From positions 1-64,000 of the forward strand of contig NZ_FZOL01000022.1 of assembly GCF_900188455.1 (NCBI RefSeq): 64,000 bases of DNA, in the 5' to 3' direction. Both the position numbers and the translations under genes were made by a program. Shown piece by piece: positions 1 through 7,980 of this stretch. The notes under the pieces were generated by a model that made no database searches, was not told the DNA's origin, and worked only from the letters and a program-made list of their open reading frames with translations. The DNA comes from Pseudomonas japonica (GTDB taxonomy: Bacteria; Pseudomonadota; Gammaproteobacteria; Pseudomonadales; Pseudomonadaceae). The first letter of the stretch is position 1. Every line of letters starts with the position of its first letter.

Positions 1-13
1 GCATTCGACCCTG

Positions 14-52
14 GGCTATCTACCGCCCAACCGGTATGAGCGGCAGATAGCC
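14..52. repeat. Imperfect inverted repeat (hairpin) at the window edge
   Basis: Two 13-nt arms (14-26 and 40-52) are complementary except at one position and enclose a 13-nt loop. It could be a terminator or REP remnant of a gene lying left of the window. There is no clear T-tract. The remaining bases up to 262 are poor in G+C for this genome and show no gene I can support. Confidence 0.4.
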
Positions 53-262
53 TGAGCTCCCACATTGCGGTGTCCGGAAAAAGTTGACCAGCTCACATAA
101 CTACCCCCCCTGAAACAGATAACGCCCCCTCGCCACATCTCGTCGACCAGCCCCTCCACACCACCCCCAACTGGCACGAATTTCTCATACCCAAACAAAT
201 CCCACCCAAATAGGTAGTCAACTACCCACTTTCCCCACCCAACAACGACGTCAGGGGGTCCC

Positions 263-496
263 ATGAGCTGTCTGATCTGCGCCGGAAGCGCCGAATCCAT
301 CGAATGTTCCCCTGGCTGGGAAGAGCGCCGCTGCCCGAAATGCGGGTGTTACCGGATGTCCCAATCATTGGTGCTGCTGATGATGGACGAGGGGCAGATA
401 TTCGATTCCACGAAAATGCGCGAATGGCTGCAAGTTCGTCGTTATTCGGTTCCGGTGCCTTCCATCGATATGAACCAGGCGATCATCGTCCGCTAA
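263..496 (+). CDS. Small zinc-ribbon-like protein, unknown function
   Basis: A 77-residue protein with ATG start preceded by a G-rich ribosome site (GGGGG, about 5 nt upstream). It has two cysteine pairs, CLIC at residues 3-6 and CPKCGCY at about 24-30, the usual arrangement of a single small zinc ribbon, followed by a short helical tail. I recognise no named family. It converges on the cREC/UDG-like gene and lies in the same accessory block as a SIR2 protein, so a role connected with that locus is possible but unproven. A DNA- or RNA-binding role is only inferred from the zinc ribbon. Confidence 0.55.
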   Translation: MSCLICAGSAESIECSPGWEERRCPKCGCYRMSQSLVLLMMDEGQIFDSTKMREWLQVRRYSVPVPSIDMNQAIIVR

Positions 497-550
497 TCCG
501 GCCTCTCATATTGCAGATGGCCAGTCGACCGTATCGACTGGCCACACCTC

Positions 551-1822
551 TTACACCAACCCGGCACATATCTCTTCGAGCAAGTGCCAATGCCCCCGGC
601 TCAAATACCCGGGGTGATAAGTCCGCCACGCCTTCGCCGGCAACGCACCATGGGTCAGTTTCGAGAAGCGCCGCTGCCGGTGCTCTCCAACCATCCCCCA
701 CTCAAGCCCGGCAAATTCCAGTTCCAGATAACGGTCATAATCCGGCCCAGTGAAGAAGATCACCGCATCCGGCTTGAGGATCTCGATCTCCCTGGTCAGC
801 AGCCCCGCGGAAATCCGCCAGACACTGTCGGCCTCCTCCCAGGTACCGTTCTTGACGATGCTCTTCTCGTCAACGGCGGTCTTGAACAGGTTGGTGTACA
901 GCACCTGGGTGTCGAAACCGGTCTCCTCCTCCCCTATCGCCTGCCTGACCCGCCGGTGCGCGCGCCAGAACGGGCTGTTGAAGTTGCCCGGCTGATACCG
1001 CGCGAACTCGAAGGCGCGGTAGCCATGCATCATCGCTTCGACGCTGTCGGGTTGCGCGAGAAATTCCTCCAGACGGGTGATCGGCGCGTAGGGCCAGTCG
1101 TAGTAGTCACCCGGCTGGAAATCCCAGCCAAGGGTTTCCTGGCCCACGATCAGTACCCGCTGCCCCGCGCTCGCCCAGCCTTGCGGGACATCCATGAGGA
1201 TCAGCGGTTCGATCTTGCCGGAGGGCAGGTCCTGCAGGCCCTGAAGACTGGTCTTGTGCTGCTCGTACAGCGCCCGCAGTTGCTCACGCGGCTTCAGCGC
1301 GCGCCATTGCGAAAGGGCGTGGTCTCGCTGGATGGCCCCCGCAGCCTCAAGACGACCCACCACCTCCGTCGCCCGCTGATGACCAAAGCCAGTGATGCGC
1401 TGCACCATCGCCACGCCAAAGGTTTCATGCTGTTCGAGGCGCGCCAGCAGTTCCAGGTCTTCCATCGGGTCGTTCCTTCCATGAGGGGGCATTTTTGCGG
1501 CGGGGATTATCTGGGTATCGCAACGCTCTGCGCCAGCCCGAAGGCGGTCGATGGCGCTCACCGCCAGGGCCCTGCGTCGCGCGGCGACAGGGTTGGCCGA
1601 GTGGATGAGCAGGGTGGGCGGCTTGAAGCCATGCAGCGCAACCGCCCGCTCGATCCACACCAGTACGTCGTAACCGGTACCACGGTTGTCGTCGCCCAGG
1701 TCGTGATCGAGGCTCAAGGCGGTGACCCGGCCACTTTCGAGGAGTCCGATGACCTCGTCCGGCCAGTACGCCCGAGTCCAGCCCGGGGGCGCGGGGCGCA
1801 GGTCATCCAGAAAGACTTTCAT
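551..1822 (-). CDS. cREC receiver - winged helix - UDG-like fusion protein
   Basis: A 423-residue protein with three parts. Residues 1-95 match the cyclic-phosphate-processing receiver (cREC) type: MKVFLDDLRP at the start, LSLDHDLGDD near 37-45, and a LLIHSAN strand. Residues 121-166 resemble an FtsK-gamma-like winged helix (VAMVQRITGFGHQRATEVV). Residues 203-423 look like a uracil-DNA-glycosylase-superfamily fold: VLIVGQETLGWDF, LYTNLFK, ILKPDAVIFFTGP and a terminal HPGYL segment. The start ATG has an AGGTGG ribosome site. It lies 126 nt downstream of the SIR2 gene on the same strand, so both may share a transcript. The receiver call is fairly firm; the UDG-like call is fold-level pattern recognition only and catalytic residues were not established. 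A nucleic-acid-targeting effector or sensor in phage defence is an inference. Confidence 0.7.
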   Translation of the reverse strand: MKVFLDDLRPAPPGWTRAYWPDEVIGLLESGRVTALSLDHDLGDDNRGTGYDVLVWIERAVALHGFKPPTLLIHSANPVAARRRALAVSAIDRLRAGAERCDTQIIPAAKMPPHGRNDPMEDLELLARLEQHETFGVAMVQRITGFGHQRATEVVGRLEAAGAIQRDHALSQWRALKPREQLRALYEQHKTSLQGLQDLPSGKIEPLILMDVPQGWASAGQRVLIVGQETLGWDFQPGDYYDWPYAPITRLEEFLAQPDSVEAMMHGYRAFEFARYQPGNFNSPFWRAHRRVRQAIGEEETGFDTQVLYTNLFKTAVDEKSIVKNGTWEEADSVWRISAGLLTREIEILKPDAVIFFTGPDYDRYLELEFAGLEWGMVGEHRQRRFSKLTHGALPAKAWRTYHPGYLSRGHWHLLEEICAGLV

Positions 1823-1948
1823 TGCAGTTCCACCTTTTCGGTTTGGGAATCGGTGGAAACCCTTTGAGGGGTCGATTTGCGTCAGGAATGTGAAATTTTT
1901 TTCGCAGCACCCGGTTTGGCTTCAGCGCGGGGACTCCGCCCGCTCACT

Positions 1949-3259
1949 TCACCCCAACGACTCCACAATCAACTGCGCATCACTACCAACCGCCTGCGCC
2001 GTAATGTACTCGCGAATCAGCAAGCGATTCGCCGCGCTGACCGACGCCCAGTTGCTCTGCCACAACTTGTACGCCTGCCAGGAATAGCCGAGCCGCTTCT
2101 CCCTGCTCATGGTCGCCATCGAGCGCCGTACCGCGTTCAGGTACACCGCCCTGATCGAGGTGTTGCCCACTTCGAACAACGACCCCAGATGGATCAGCCA
2201 GTTGGCCAGGTGCTCGTACTGCTCCCAGGCCCCGGGGAAAAGGGTGAACTGGCGCTTGCGTTCGAGAAAGTCGCCGATCACCGCGACGACCTTCGGGTCT
2301 TTCAGACTGAAGCCCTTGGCCGACAACGAGGCGATGACCTGGAAGAAGGAATCCTCCAGCTTGATGAACGACTCGACGAACTGATAGCCGTTGTTCATCA
2401 CGTTGACGATCGACTCCAGCGACTCCTCCACCACCGCCGCAACCTGGTCCACCTGCCGATTGAGGCGGGTGAAGAACTGGTCGACTTCCATGCCGTCGAT
2501 GACGCGAATGCCAAAGCTGTGGAAGTAGAAGTCCTTGATCACCTGGTCCACCGGCTTTCTCGACACGAAGAACAGGTTGGAGCCGATGACGTGGTTGTTG
2601 GCGAAGGTCTTGTAGTCGCTGATGATGCGCTTGAGGTTGGTGTCCGCCAGCGAGTAGCCGAGGATGACCACGGTGTTCTCGTGCAGGATGGTGCTCAACT
2701 TGCGCGAGAAGTAGGAGTCGCTGTTCATGAAGCGGAAATAGTCGTCGGAGGTGACCACCAGGTTTTCCGGCGAGTCCACCGAACCGTGTACGTGATACAC
2801 CTTGACCTTGGCCGAAGAGCGCGGAATCGGCATGCCCGGGGCGATGCTCTGGACCCGCCTGGCACCCGCCAGTTGCTCGGACAACTTGTCGTAGTTGGTG
2901 GTGATCACCCGGAACGAATGATAGGAATAGAAGGCTTCGACCTCCGCGACATCACCCTTGATCCGCAGTGGCTGGATGAGGTCCTTGATGCAGTCGTTGA
3001 TGTTCATGCCAACCCGGGTGAGGCGCAGGGCGATGACCTGCGCCGCCTCTTCCAGGCTCAACGGCGGCACGCCGGCCGCGGGAAACAGCGACGCGCGCAA
3101 GGCGGCGCCGTCCGGCAGGCAATCGCAGACCTGTTCCAGCAGGTGCTGCCAGCCCGGCGCGTCGTTCGCCGAAACCGCCTTGGAGAATCCGGTCCCGGTG
3201 AACAGGCACAGACGCTGGGTAGCGGCTGCATAAGCGATTTCAAACAGGCTGCTGCTCAC
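1949..3259 (-). CDS. SIR2-family protein, probable NAD-degrading defence effector
   Basis: A 436-residue protein if started at the GTG at 3259, chosen because a perfect AGGAG sits 6 nt upstream; a longer ATG-type start at 3322 has no such site. The N-terminal half carries SIR2 motifs: GTGFSKAV near residue 21, TTNYD, VYHVHGS and a GYSLADTNL loop. The C-terminal half (about 200 residues) is mostly helical, has no catalytic motif I know, and may be a sensor or oligomerisation region. Prokaryotic SIR2 proteins of this layout often deplete NAD+ during phage infection. It is the first gene of a likely two-gene unit with the downstream cREC-UDG-like gene. SIR2 membership is secure; the defence role is inferred from family and neighbour. 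Confidence 0.8.
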   Translation of the reverse strand: MSSSLFEIAYAAATQRLCLFTGTGFSKAVSANDAPGWQHLLEQVCDCLPDGAALRASLFPAAGVPPLSLEEAAQVIALRLTRVGMNINDCIKDLIQPLRIKGDVAEVEAFYSYHSFRVITTNYDKLSEQLAGARRVQSIAPGMPIPRSSAKVKVYHVHGSVDSPENLVVTSDDYFRFMNSDSYFSRKLSTILHENTVVILGYSLADTNLKRIISDYKTFANNHVIGSNLFFVSRKPVDQVIKDFYFHSFGIRVIDGMEVDQFFTRLNRQVDQVAAVVEESLESIVNVMNNGYQFVESFIKLEDSFFQVIASLSAKGFSLKDPKVVAVIGDFLERKRQFTLFPGAWEQYEHLANWLIHLGSLFEVGNTSIRAVYLNAVRRSMATMSREKRLGYSWQAYKLWQSNWASVSAANRLLIREYITAQAVGSDAQLIVESLG

Positions 3260-3421
3260 CTTCAACTCCTGTAGTGCCTTACCCCGCCCAGACCCTGGCC
3301 CTGGCCGATAGCGCAAAGCCATCCCCGCACGCGGGTTCGAGCATGCCAGCAGCCAGCGCTGGCGCGCAAGCGACGCCCGGCGCGTGGTCAGGGCGGATCG
3401 TCGGCAACGGCAGATTTACGA

Positions 3422-3440
3422 ACGATTCTTAATCACTATA
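3422..3440. promoter_or_regulatory. Possible Fur box upstream of first FecI sigma factor
   Basis: This 19-nt A+T-rich stretch matches the classical Fur consensus at 11 of 19 positions by hand alignment and sits about 47 nt before the sigma-factor start. Iron-starvation sigma genes are normally Fur-repressed, so the position is sensible, but the match alone is weak. Confidence 0.3.
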
Positions 3441-3486
3441 CTCTTCGCGTTTTCGCCGCCGCCCTTCCCTTCCGGCTTTCGCACAT

Positions 3487-4011
3487 GTGAGGTTCGCCTT
3501 GGCTGACGATCTCGACCGCCTGTTTCGTCTCTACCACCGCGACCTGCAGAACATCGCCTACCGCCGCCTGGGTGATCGCGAGCTGGCGGCGGACCTCACC
3601 CAGGACACCTTCGTGCGCTACGCCGGCCTCGGCCGCGAGCAGCGCAGCGAGGGCATTCTCAACCCGCGGTTCTTTCTGATGCGGGTCCTCGGCAACCTGA
3701 TCATCGACCTCGCCCGCGGGCGCAAGCGCCAAGGGACGCACAGCGCGCTGGCGGACGTGCAGGACGAGTTGTTCGATCCCCGTCCCGGTCCAGAGCGCCT
3801 GTTCGAACTGCGCCAGCAACTGCAGCGCCTGCACCTGGCCCTCGGCGAGCTGCCGCACAACTGTCGCAGCGCGCTGCTGCTCAACCGTGTCGAAGGCCTC
3901 AGTCACCAGGCCATCGCCGAACGCCTGGACGTGTCGCCAAGCATGGTCAGCAAGTACATCATGCGGGCCCTGCGCCACTGCGCGCGGCGTCTCGACCTGC
4001 TGGAGGACTGA
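3487..4011 (+). CDS. FecI-type ECF sigma factor (locus 1)
   Basis: A 174-residue extracytoplasmic-function sigma factor. Region 2 (LGDRELAADLTQDTFVR, about residues 24-40) would melt the -10 element, and region 4 (GLSHQAIAERLDVSPSMVSKYI, about 137-158) would bind the -35 element. The start is GTG at 3487; an in-frame TTG at 3499 is an alternative. The FecR-type regulator begins 3 nt after the stop and a TonB receptor with a signalling domain follows, so this is the sigma gene of a surface-signalling operon that switches on iron-chelate uptake when the receptor is loaded. The cognate ligand cannot be told from the sequence. Confidence 0.9.
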   Translation: MRFALADDLDRLFRLYHRDLQNIAYRRLGDRELAADLTQDTFVRYAGLGREQRSEGILNPRFFLMRVLGNLIIDLARGRKRQGTHSALADVQDELFDPRPGPERLFELRQQLQRLHLALGELPHNCRSALLLNRVEGLSHQAIAERLDVSPSMVSKYIMRALRHCARRLDLLED

Positions 4012-4014
4012 CGG

Positions 4015-4968
4015 ATGGCGACGATCCCCGTGGAAGAACTCGACCGTCCCCTGCCCGGCCTCACCGACGAGGCCCTGCAATGGCTGGTGGACCTACACAG
4101 CGGCACGGCCGGCGACCGCGAGTGGGACGCCTACCAGCGCTGGTGCGAGCGCTCCCCCGCGCATCAGAGCGCGGCGCTGGCCGCCGAACGCCTGTGGGAA
4201 CGGCTCGGCAGCGCCTTGCAGCGACCGCCGGCGAAACGCCGCGCCGCGCCGCTGCTCGGTCTGCTGCTGGCCCTGGGACTGGCCGGCGGTGCGACCTGGC
4301 AAGCCCGCGAGGACGGCTGGCTGGCCGACCAGCGCACCGGCGCCGGCGAGCGCCGCGAGCTGCGTCTGAGCGACGGATCGCAACTGGTGCTGGCACCGCA
4401 CACACGCGTCGATGTAACCCTCGATGGCAACCGCCGCACCCTGCGCCTGTATGCCGGCGAGCTGTTCGTCCAGGTCGCCGCGGACGCCTCGCGGCCCTTC
4501 GAGGTGCAGGCGGCGAACGGTACCCTGCGCGCCTTGGGCACCGGCTTCGACGTGCGCCGCGACGGCGCGCGGGTACGCCTGGTGGTGACCGAACACAGCG
4601 TCGGCGTCAGCCGCGCGGGGGACGCGCAGCAGACCGTGGTCAAGGAGGGCCAGAGCATCACCTTCGACGCCGACACCCTCTCGCCACCGCGCAACGTGGA
4701 CAGCGCCAGCCTCACCGCCTGGCGCCGCGACCGTCTGATCTTCGACCGCCAACCCCTGGGCGAGGTGCTCGACGAGCTGTCGCGCTACCACCACGGCCTG
4801 CTCTGGGTCCGCGATCCGGCCTTGCGCCAGTTGCCGGTCACCGGTCTGTTCGACACCCGCGACCTGGAGGCGCAACTGGCGCTGCTGCAACAGTCGCTGC
4901 CGATCCGCATTCGCAAGCTGCCGTGGTTGACCGTGGTGGAGCGCGACGAACAGCGCGGCGGCGACTGA
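4015..4968 (+). CDS. FecR-type anti-sigma regulator (locus 1)
   Basis: A 317-residue inner-membrane regulator. A cytoplasmic N-terminal domain (DUF4880-like, with conserved tryptophans around residues 23-60) holds the sigma factor. A single membrane span follows (LLGLLLALGLAGGATW, about 80-96). Then comes the periplasmic FecR domain and a C-terminal DUF4974-like part (FDRQPLGEVLDELSRYHHG) that contacts the receptor signalling domain. It starts 3 nt after the FecI stop, implying co-translation. It is normal length for the family. It probably passes the ligand-occupied signal from the receptor encoded 99 nt downstream to the sigma factor. Confidence 0.9.
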   Translation: MATIPVEELDRPLPGLTDEALQWLVDLHSGTAGDREWDAYQRWCERSPAHQSAALAAERLWERLGSALQRPPAKRRAAPLLGLLLALGLAGGATWQAREDGWLADQRTGAGERRELRLSDGSQLVLAPHTRVDVTLDGNRRTLRLYAGELFVQVAADASRPFEVQAANGTLRALGTGFDVRRDGARVRLVVTEHSVGVSRAGDAQQTVVKEGQSITFDADTLSPPRNVDSASLTAWRRDRLIFDRQPLGEVLDELSRYHHGLLWVRDPALRQLPVTGLFDTRDLEAQLALLQQSLPIRIRKLPWLTVVERDEQRGGD

Positions 4969-5067
4969 AGCGAAAAATTTTCAGGGGCCGCTGTCAGGTT
5001 TTCAGCGCCCAGCGTCTTTCCCGTTTGAGAGTGATTTTTAATCAGCTGATTTTCAGCGGGGAGAACC

Positions 5068-7512
5068 ATGCAGCAATCCTTCAAGCGCGCCGCCCTCGGC
5101 CTGGCCATAAGCACCGCCTGCGGCCTGGCGTTCATCAGCAGCACCCAGGCCCTGGCCGCGGAATCGGCGCAGCGTGCGACGCGCGCCTTCGCCATCCCGG
5201 CGGGACCGGTGGGCACGGCCCTGACCCGCTTCAGCGACCAGAGCGGCCTGCGCCTGATCGTCAACAGCGAGTTGCTGGCCGGGCGCAGCAGCCCGGGCCT
5301 GAACGGTCAATTCAGTGTCGCCGAGGGCGTGCAGCGCCTGTTGGCCGGCAGCGGCCTGCGCGCGGCGCTGAGCGGCGACACCCTGCTGATCGAGGCCGCG
5401 GCCGAAGCCGAACAAGCCATGGAACTGGGTCTGACCCGGATCAACTCCGAGCAGTTGGGCACCACCACCGAAGGCAGCGGCTCCTACACCACCGGCGCGG
5501 TCACCCTGGGCAAGAGCGCGCAGAAGCTCAAGGACATCCCGCAATCGGTCAGCGTGCTGACGCGCCAGCGCATGAACGACCAGAACATCGTCAGCCTCAC
5601 GCAGGCCCTGGAAAACACCACCGGCCTCAGCGCGATCAAGTCGCCGGGCTCCGGTCTGTTCATCTTTTCCCGCGGCTTCGACATCGAGAGCATCCAGTAC
5701 GACGGCGTGCCGGTGCCGCGCAACGTCTACTCGCTGGGCAGCTATATCAGCGAGAACATGTCGATCTACGACCGCATGGAAGTCATGCGCGGCGCCGCTG
5801 CCCTGCTGCAGGGCGCCAACAGCCCCGGCGGCGCCATCAACATGGTGCGCAAGCGCCCGCAGGCCGAACCGAGCCTGACCCTGACCACCAAGGCCGGCAG
5901 TTGGGACCGCTACGGCATGCAACTGGACGCCGGCAACGCGCTCAACGCCGAAGGCACGGTGCGCGGTCGCATGGTGGTGGATTATCAGAAAGGCAACTCG
6001 TTCACCGACTCGCTGTGGAACTGGGAACAGACCGTCTATGGCGCGCTGGACTTCGATCTGAGCGAGGACACCACCCTCGGCGTCGGCGTGAGCAACAAGA
6101 AGACCCACTACCAGCCCCACATGATCGCCCTGCCGCGCAACCGCGACGGCAGCCGCCTCGATGTCGGCCGCTCGACCTACATCGGCGCCGACTGGAACCG
6201 CGCCAGCAGCGACCAGACCAGCGTCTACCTCGACCTCGAACACCGCTTCAACGACGCCTGGCGCTTCAAGGCCTCGGCCCTGGGGATGCGCGAATCCAAC
6301 GAAGCGGTGTACCAGTTCATCACCGGCGCCATCGGGACGGGCCCCGCGCCGATCTACGCCGACTACGGCACCGACTTCAGCAACCACAACCTCGGCCTGG
6401 ACCTGTACGTCGATGGCCAGTTCGAGGGCCTGGGCTTCAAGCAGAGCCTGGTGCTGGGCGCCAACTACTCGAAGTTCACCACCGACGACGCCTACGCCCG
6501 CGCCTTCACCCCAGGCGTGGACATCAACCACATCAACCATGATCGTCCGTACCAGACCTTCGACATCATCGCCAACCGCGCCAACCTCACTGAAAGCGAG
6601 TACGACGTACGCCAGAAAGGTATCTACGGCAGCTACCGGATCAACCTGCTCGATCCGCTGACCCTGGTCCTCGGCGGTCGGGTGAGCTGGTACGAAATGA
6701 GCTACGACGCCAACAACTACCTGCGCCGCGAAGCCAACGGCGACCCGATCCACTCGCCGGCGCAGAGCAATGGCAAGGTCACGCCCTTCGTCGGCCTGGT
6801 GTATGCGCTGAACGAACAGTGGTCGGCCTATGCCAGCTACGCCGACGTGTTCATCCCGCAGAGCGAGCGCGGCCTCAACCAGGCGCCACTCAAGCCGATC
6901 ACCGGAAAAAACTACGAACTCGGCATCAAGGGCGAGCTGTTCGATGGGCGCCTGAACACCTCGCTGGCGGTGTTCCGCTACCTGCATGAAAACCGCGCGG
7001 TGGCCGACCTCGACAGCGGCTTCGCCTGCGATGGCTGGTACTGCTCGGTGGCCAGCGGCAAGGTGCGCAGCCAGGGCATCGAGCTGGAGCTGAACGGCGA
7101 AGTGCTGCCAGGCCTGCAGGTGTCCAGCGGCTACACCTACAACACCACGCGCTTCATGGATGACCCGGAACTCAAGGGCAAGGTGTTCAGCACCCTCACG
7201 CCCAAGCACATGCTGCGGGTGTGGGCCGACTACCGCCTGCCGGGTGAGCTGGAAAAGGTCAGCGTCGGCGCCGGCGTCAACAGCCAGAGCAGCACCCTGG
7301 GCTTCGACCGCGCCTATGAAGCCAGCGGCTTCTCGATCTGGAGCGCGCGGGTGGCCTACAAGGTCAGCGACCAGGTCAGTGTCGCGGCCAACCTCAACAA
7401 CCTGTTCGACAAGGACTACGTGATACCTTCGTACGGCACGCTGACCGGCAACAACTACTTCGGCGATCCGCGCAACGTGATGTTCACCCTGACCTATACC
7501 CCGACCTTCTGA
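5068..7512 (+). CDS. TonB-dependent siderophore receptor with STN signalling domain (locus 1)
   Basis: An 814-residue outer-membrane receptor. A signal peptide ends near residue 31 (QALA-AE). The STN signalling domain follows (FAIPAGPVGTALTRF, about 41-109), then a plug (DIPQSVSVLTRQRM, EVMRGAAALLQGANSPGGAINMVRKRP) and a C-terminal barrel ending in aromatic phenylalanine. A GGGGAG ribosome site lies before the ATG. The STN domain shows it both imports an Fe(III)-chelate and signals through the adjacent FecR/FecI pair. The motif set is that of ferric hydroxamate or pyoverdine-like receptors, but the ligand is not predictable. It is full length. Confidence 0.92.
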   Translation: MQQSFKRAALGLAISTACGLAFISSTQALAAESAQRATRAFAIPAGPVGTALTRFSDQSGLRLIVNSELLAGRSSPGLNGQFSVAEGVQRLLAGSGLRAALSGDTLLIEAAAEAEQAMELGLTRINSEQLGTTTEGSGSYTTGAVTLGKSAQKLKDIPQSVSVLTRQRMNDQNIVSLTQALENTTGLSAIKSPGSGLFIFSRGFDIESIQYDGVPVPRNVYSLGSYISENMSIYDRMEVMRGAAALLQGANSPGGAINMVRKRPQAEPSLTLTTKAGSWDRYGMQLDAGNALNAEGTVRGRMVVDYQKGNSFTDSLWNWEQTVYGALDFDLSEDTTLGVGVSNKKTHYQPHMIALPRNRDGSRLDVGRSTYIGADWNRASSDQTSVYLDLEHRFNDAWRFKASALGMRESNEAVYQFITGAIGTGPAPIYADYGTDFSNHNLGLDLYVDGQFEGLGFKQSLVLGANYSKFTTDDAYARAFTPGVDINHINHDRPYQTFDIIANRANLTESEYDVRQKGIYGSYRINLLDPLTLVLGGRVSWYEMSYDANNYLRREANGDPIHSPAQSNGKVTPFVGLVYALNEQWSAYASYADVFIPQSERGLNQAPLKPITGKNYELGIKGELFDGRLNTSLAVFRYLHENRAVADLDSGFACDGWYCSVASGKVRSQGIELELNGEVLPGLQVSSGYTYNTTRFMDDPELKGKVFSTLTPKHMLRVWADYRLPGELEKVSVGAGVNSQSSTLGFDRAYEASGFSIWSARVAYKVSDQVSVAANLNNLFDKDYVIPSYGTLTGNNYFGDPRNVMFTLTYTPTF

Positions 7513-7592
7513 GGCGTCGCTCCACGCCATGGACACGATGGCGGCCAGCCCGTAAGGTGGCGGCCGTCGTGCAACCCACCGGGCAGAGAACC

Positions 7593-7790
7593 ATGAATCG
7601 CCGCAAGAAGATCAACCAGTTGCTCAAGGCCCACGCGAAGAAGGCCAGTGCCAAGCTGGCGCCGAAGAGCAAGCCGAAGTACATCAGCAAGGCCGACCGG
7701 GCGAAGCTGGCGGACGAGGCCGCCGCTGCTCCCGAGCCGACCACGCCTCTCCCGGACGCCGCACAGACCGGCGCTGTTACCCAGGACTGA
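7593..7790 (+). CDS. DUF2986 family small basic protein
   Basis: A 65-residue protein starting MNRRKKINQLLKAHAKK, with a lysine- and alanine-rich N-terminal half (KPKYISKADRAKLA) and an acidic, proline-rich tail. This is the DUF2986 pattern seen widely in pseudomonads; function unknown. I chose the ATG at 7593 rather than an earlier in-frame codon at 7557 because the family begins with MNRRKK. It stands alone between the receptor and a transporter gene. Confidence 0.75.
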   Translation: MNRRKKINQLLKAHAKKASAKLAPKSKPKYISKADRAKLADEAAAAPEPTTPLPDAAQTGAVTQD

Positions 7791-7980
7791 ACGGCGAGCG
7801 CCGGCGACACGCCCCCGGCCACATCCATTGCGACACCCACCATCCTGAACGAGACATGCACCTTGCCGAGCGCGAGGACGGCATTACATCGTGCGCAGAA
7901 CCCGCGGAGCAGAAGCCCCCGCACCACGGCATCCACTGCCGTCCTTTCTGTCAGCCGCACGATCCAGGAGAGCACCGGTC

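Noticed and set aside
170..190. Sigma-54-like TGGCACG element
   Set aside because: The -12 half (TTGCW) is missing at the required spacing.
5053..7536. Long open frame (about 827 codons) antisense to the first TonB receptor, and similar very long frames opposite the second receptor (19860-22577) and the autotransporter (28865-31879)
   Set aside because: They mirror strongly biased codons of clear receptor or autotransporter genes; their products are low-complexity (His/Val/Ala/Gln-rich) with no domain or ribosome site.
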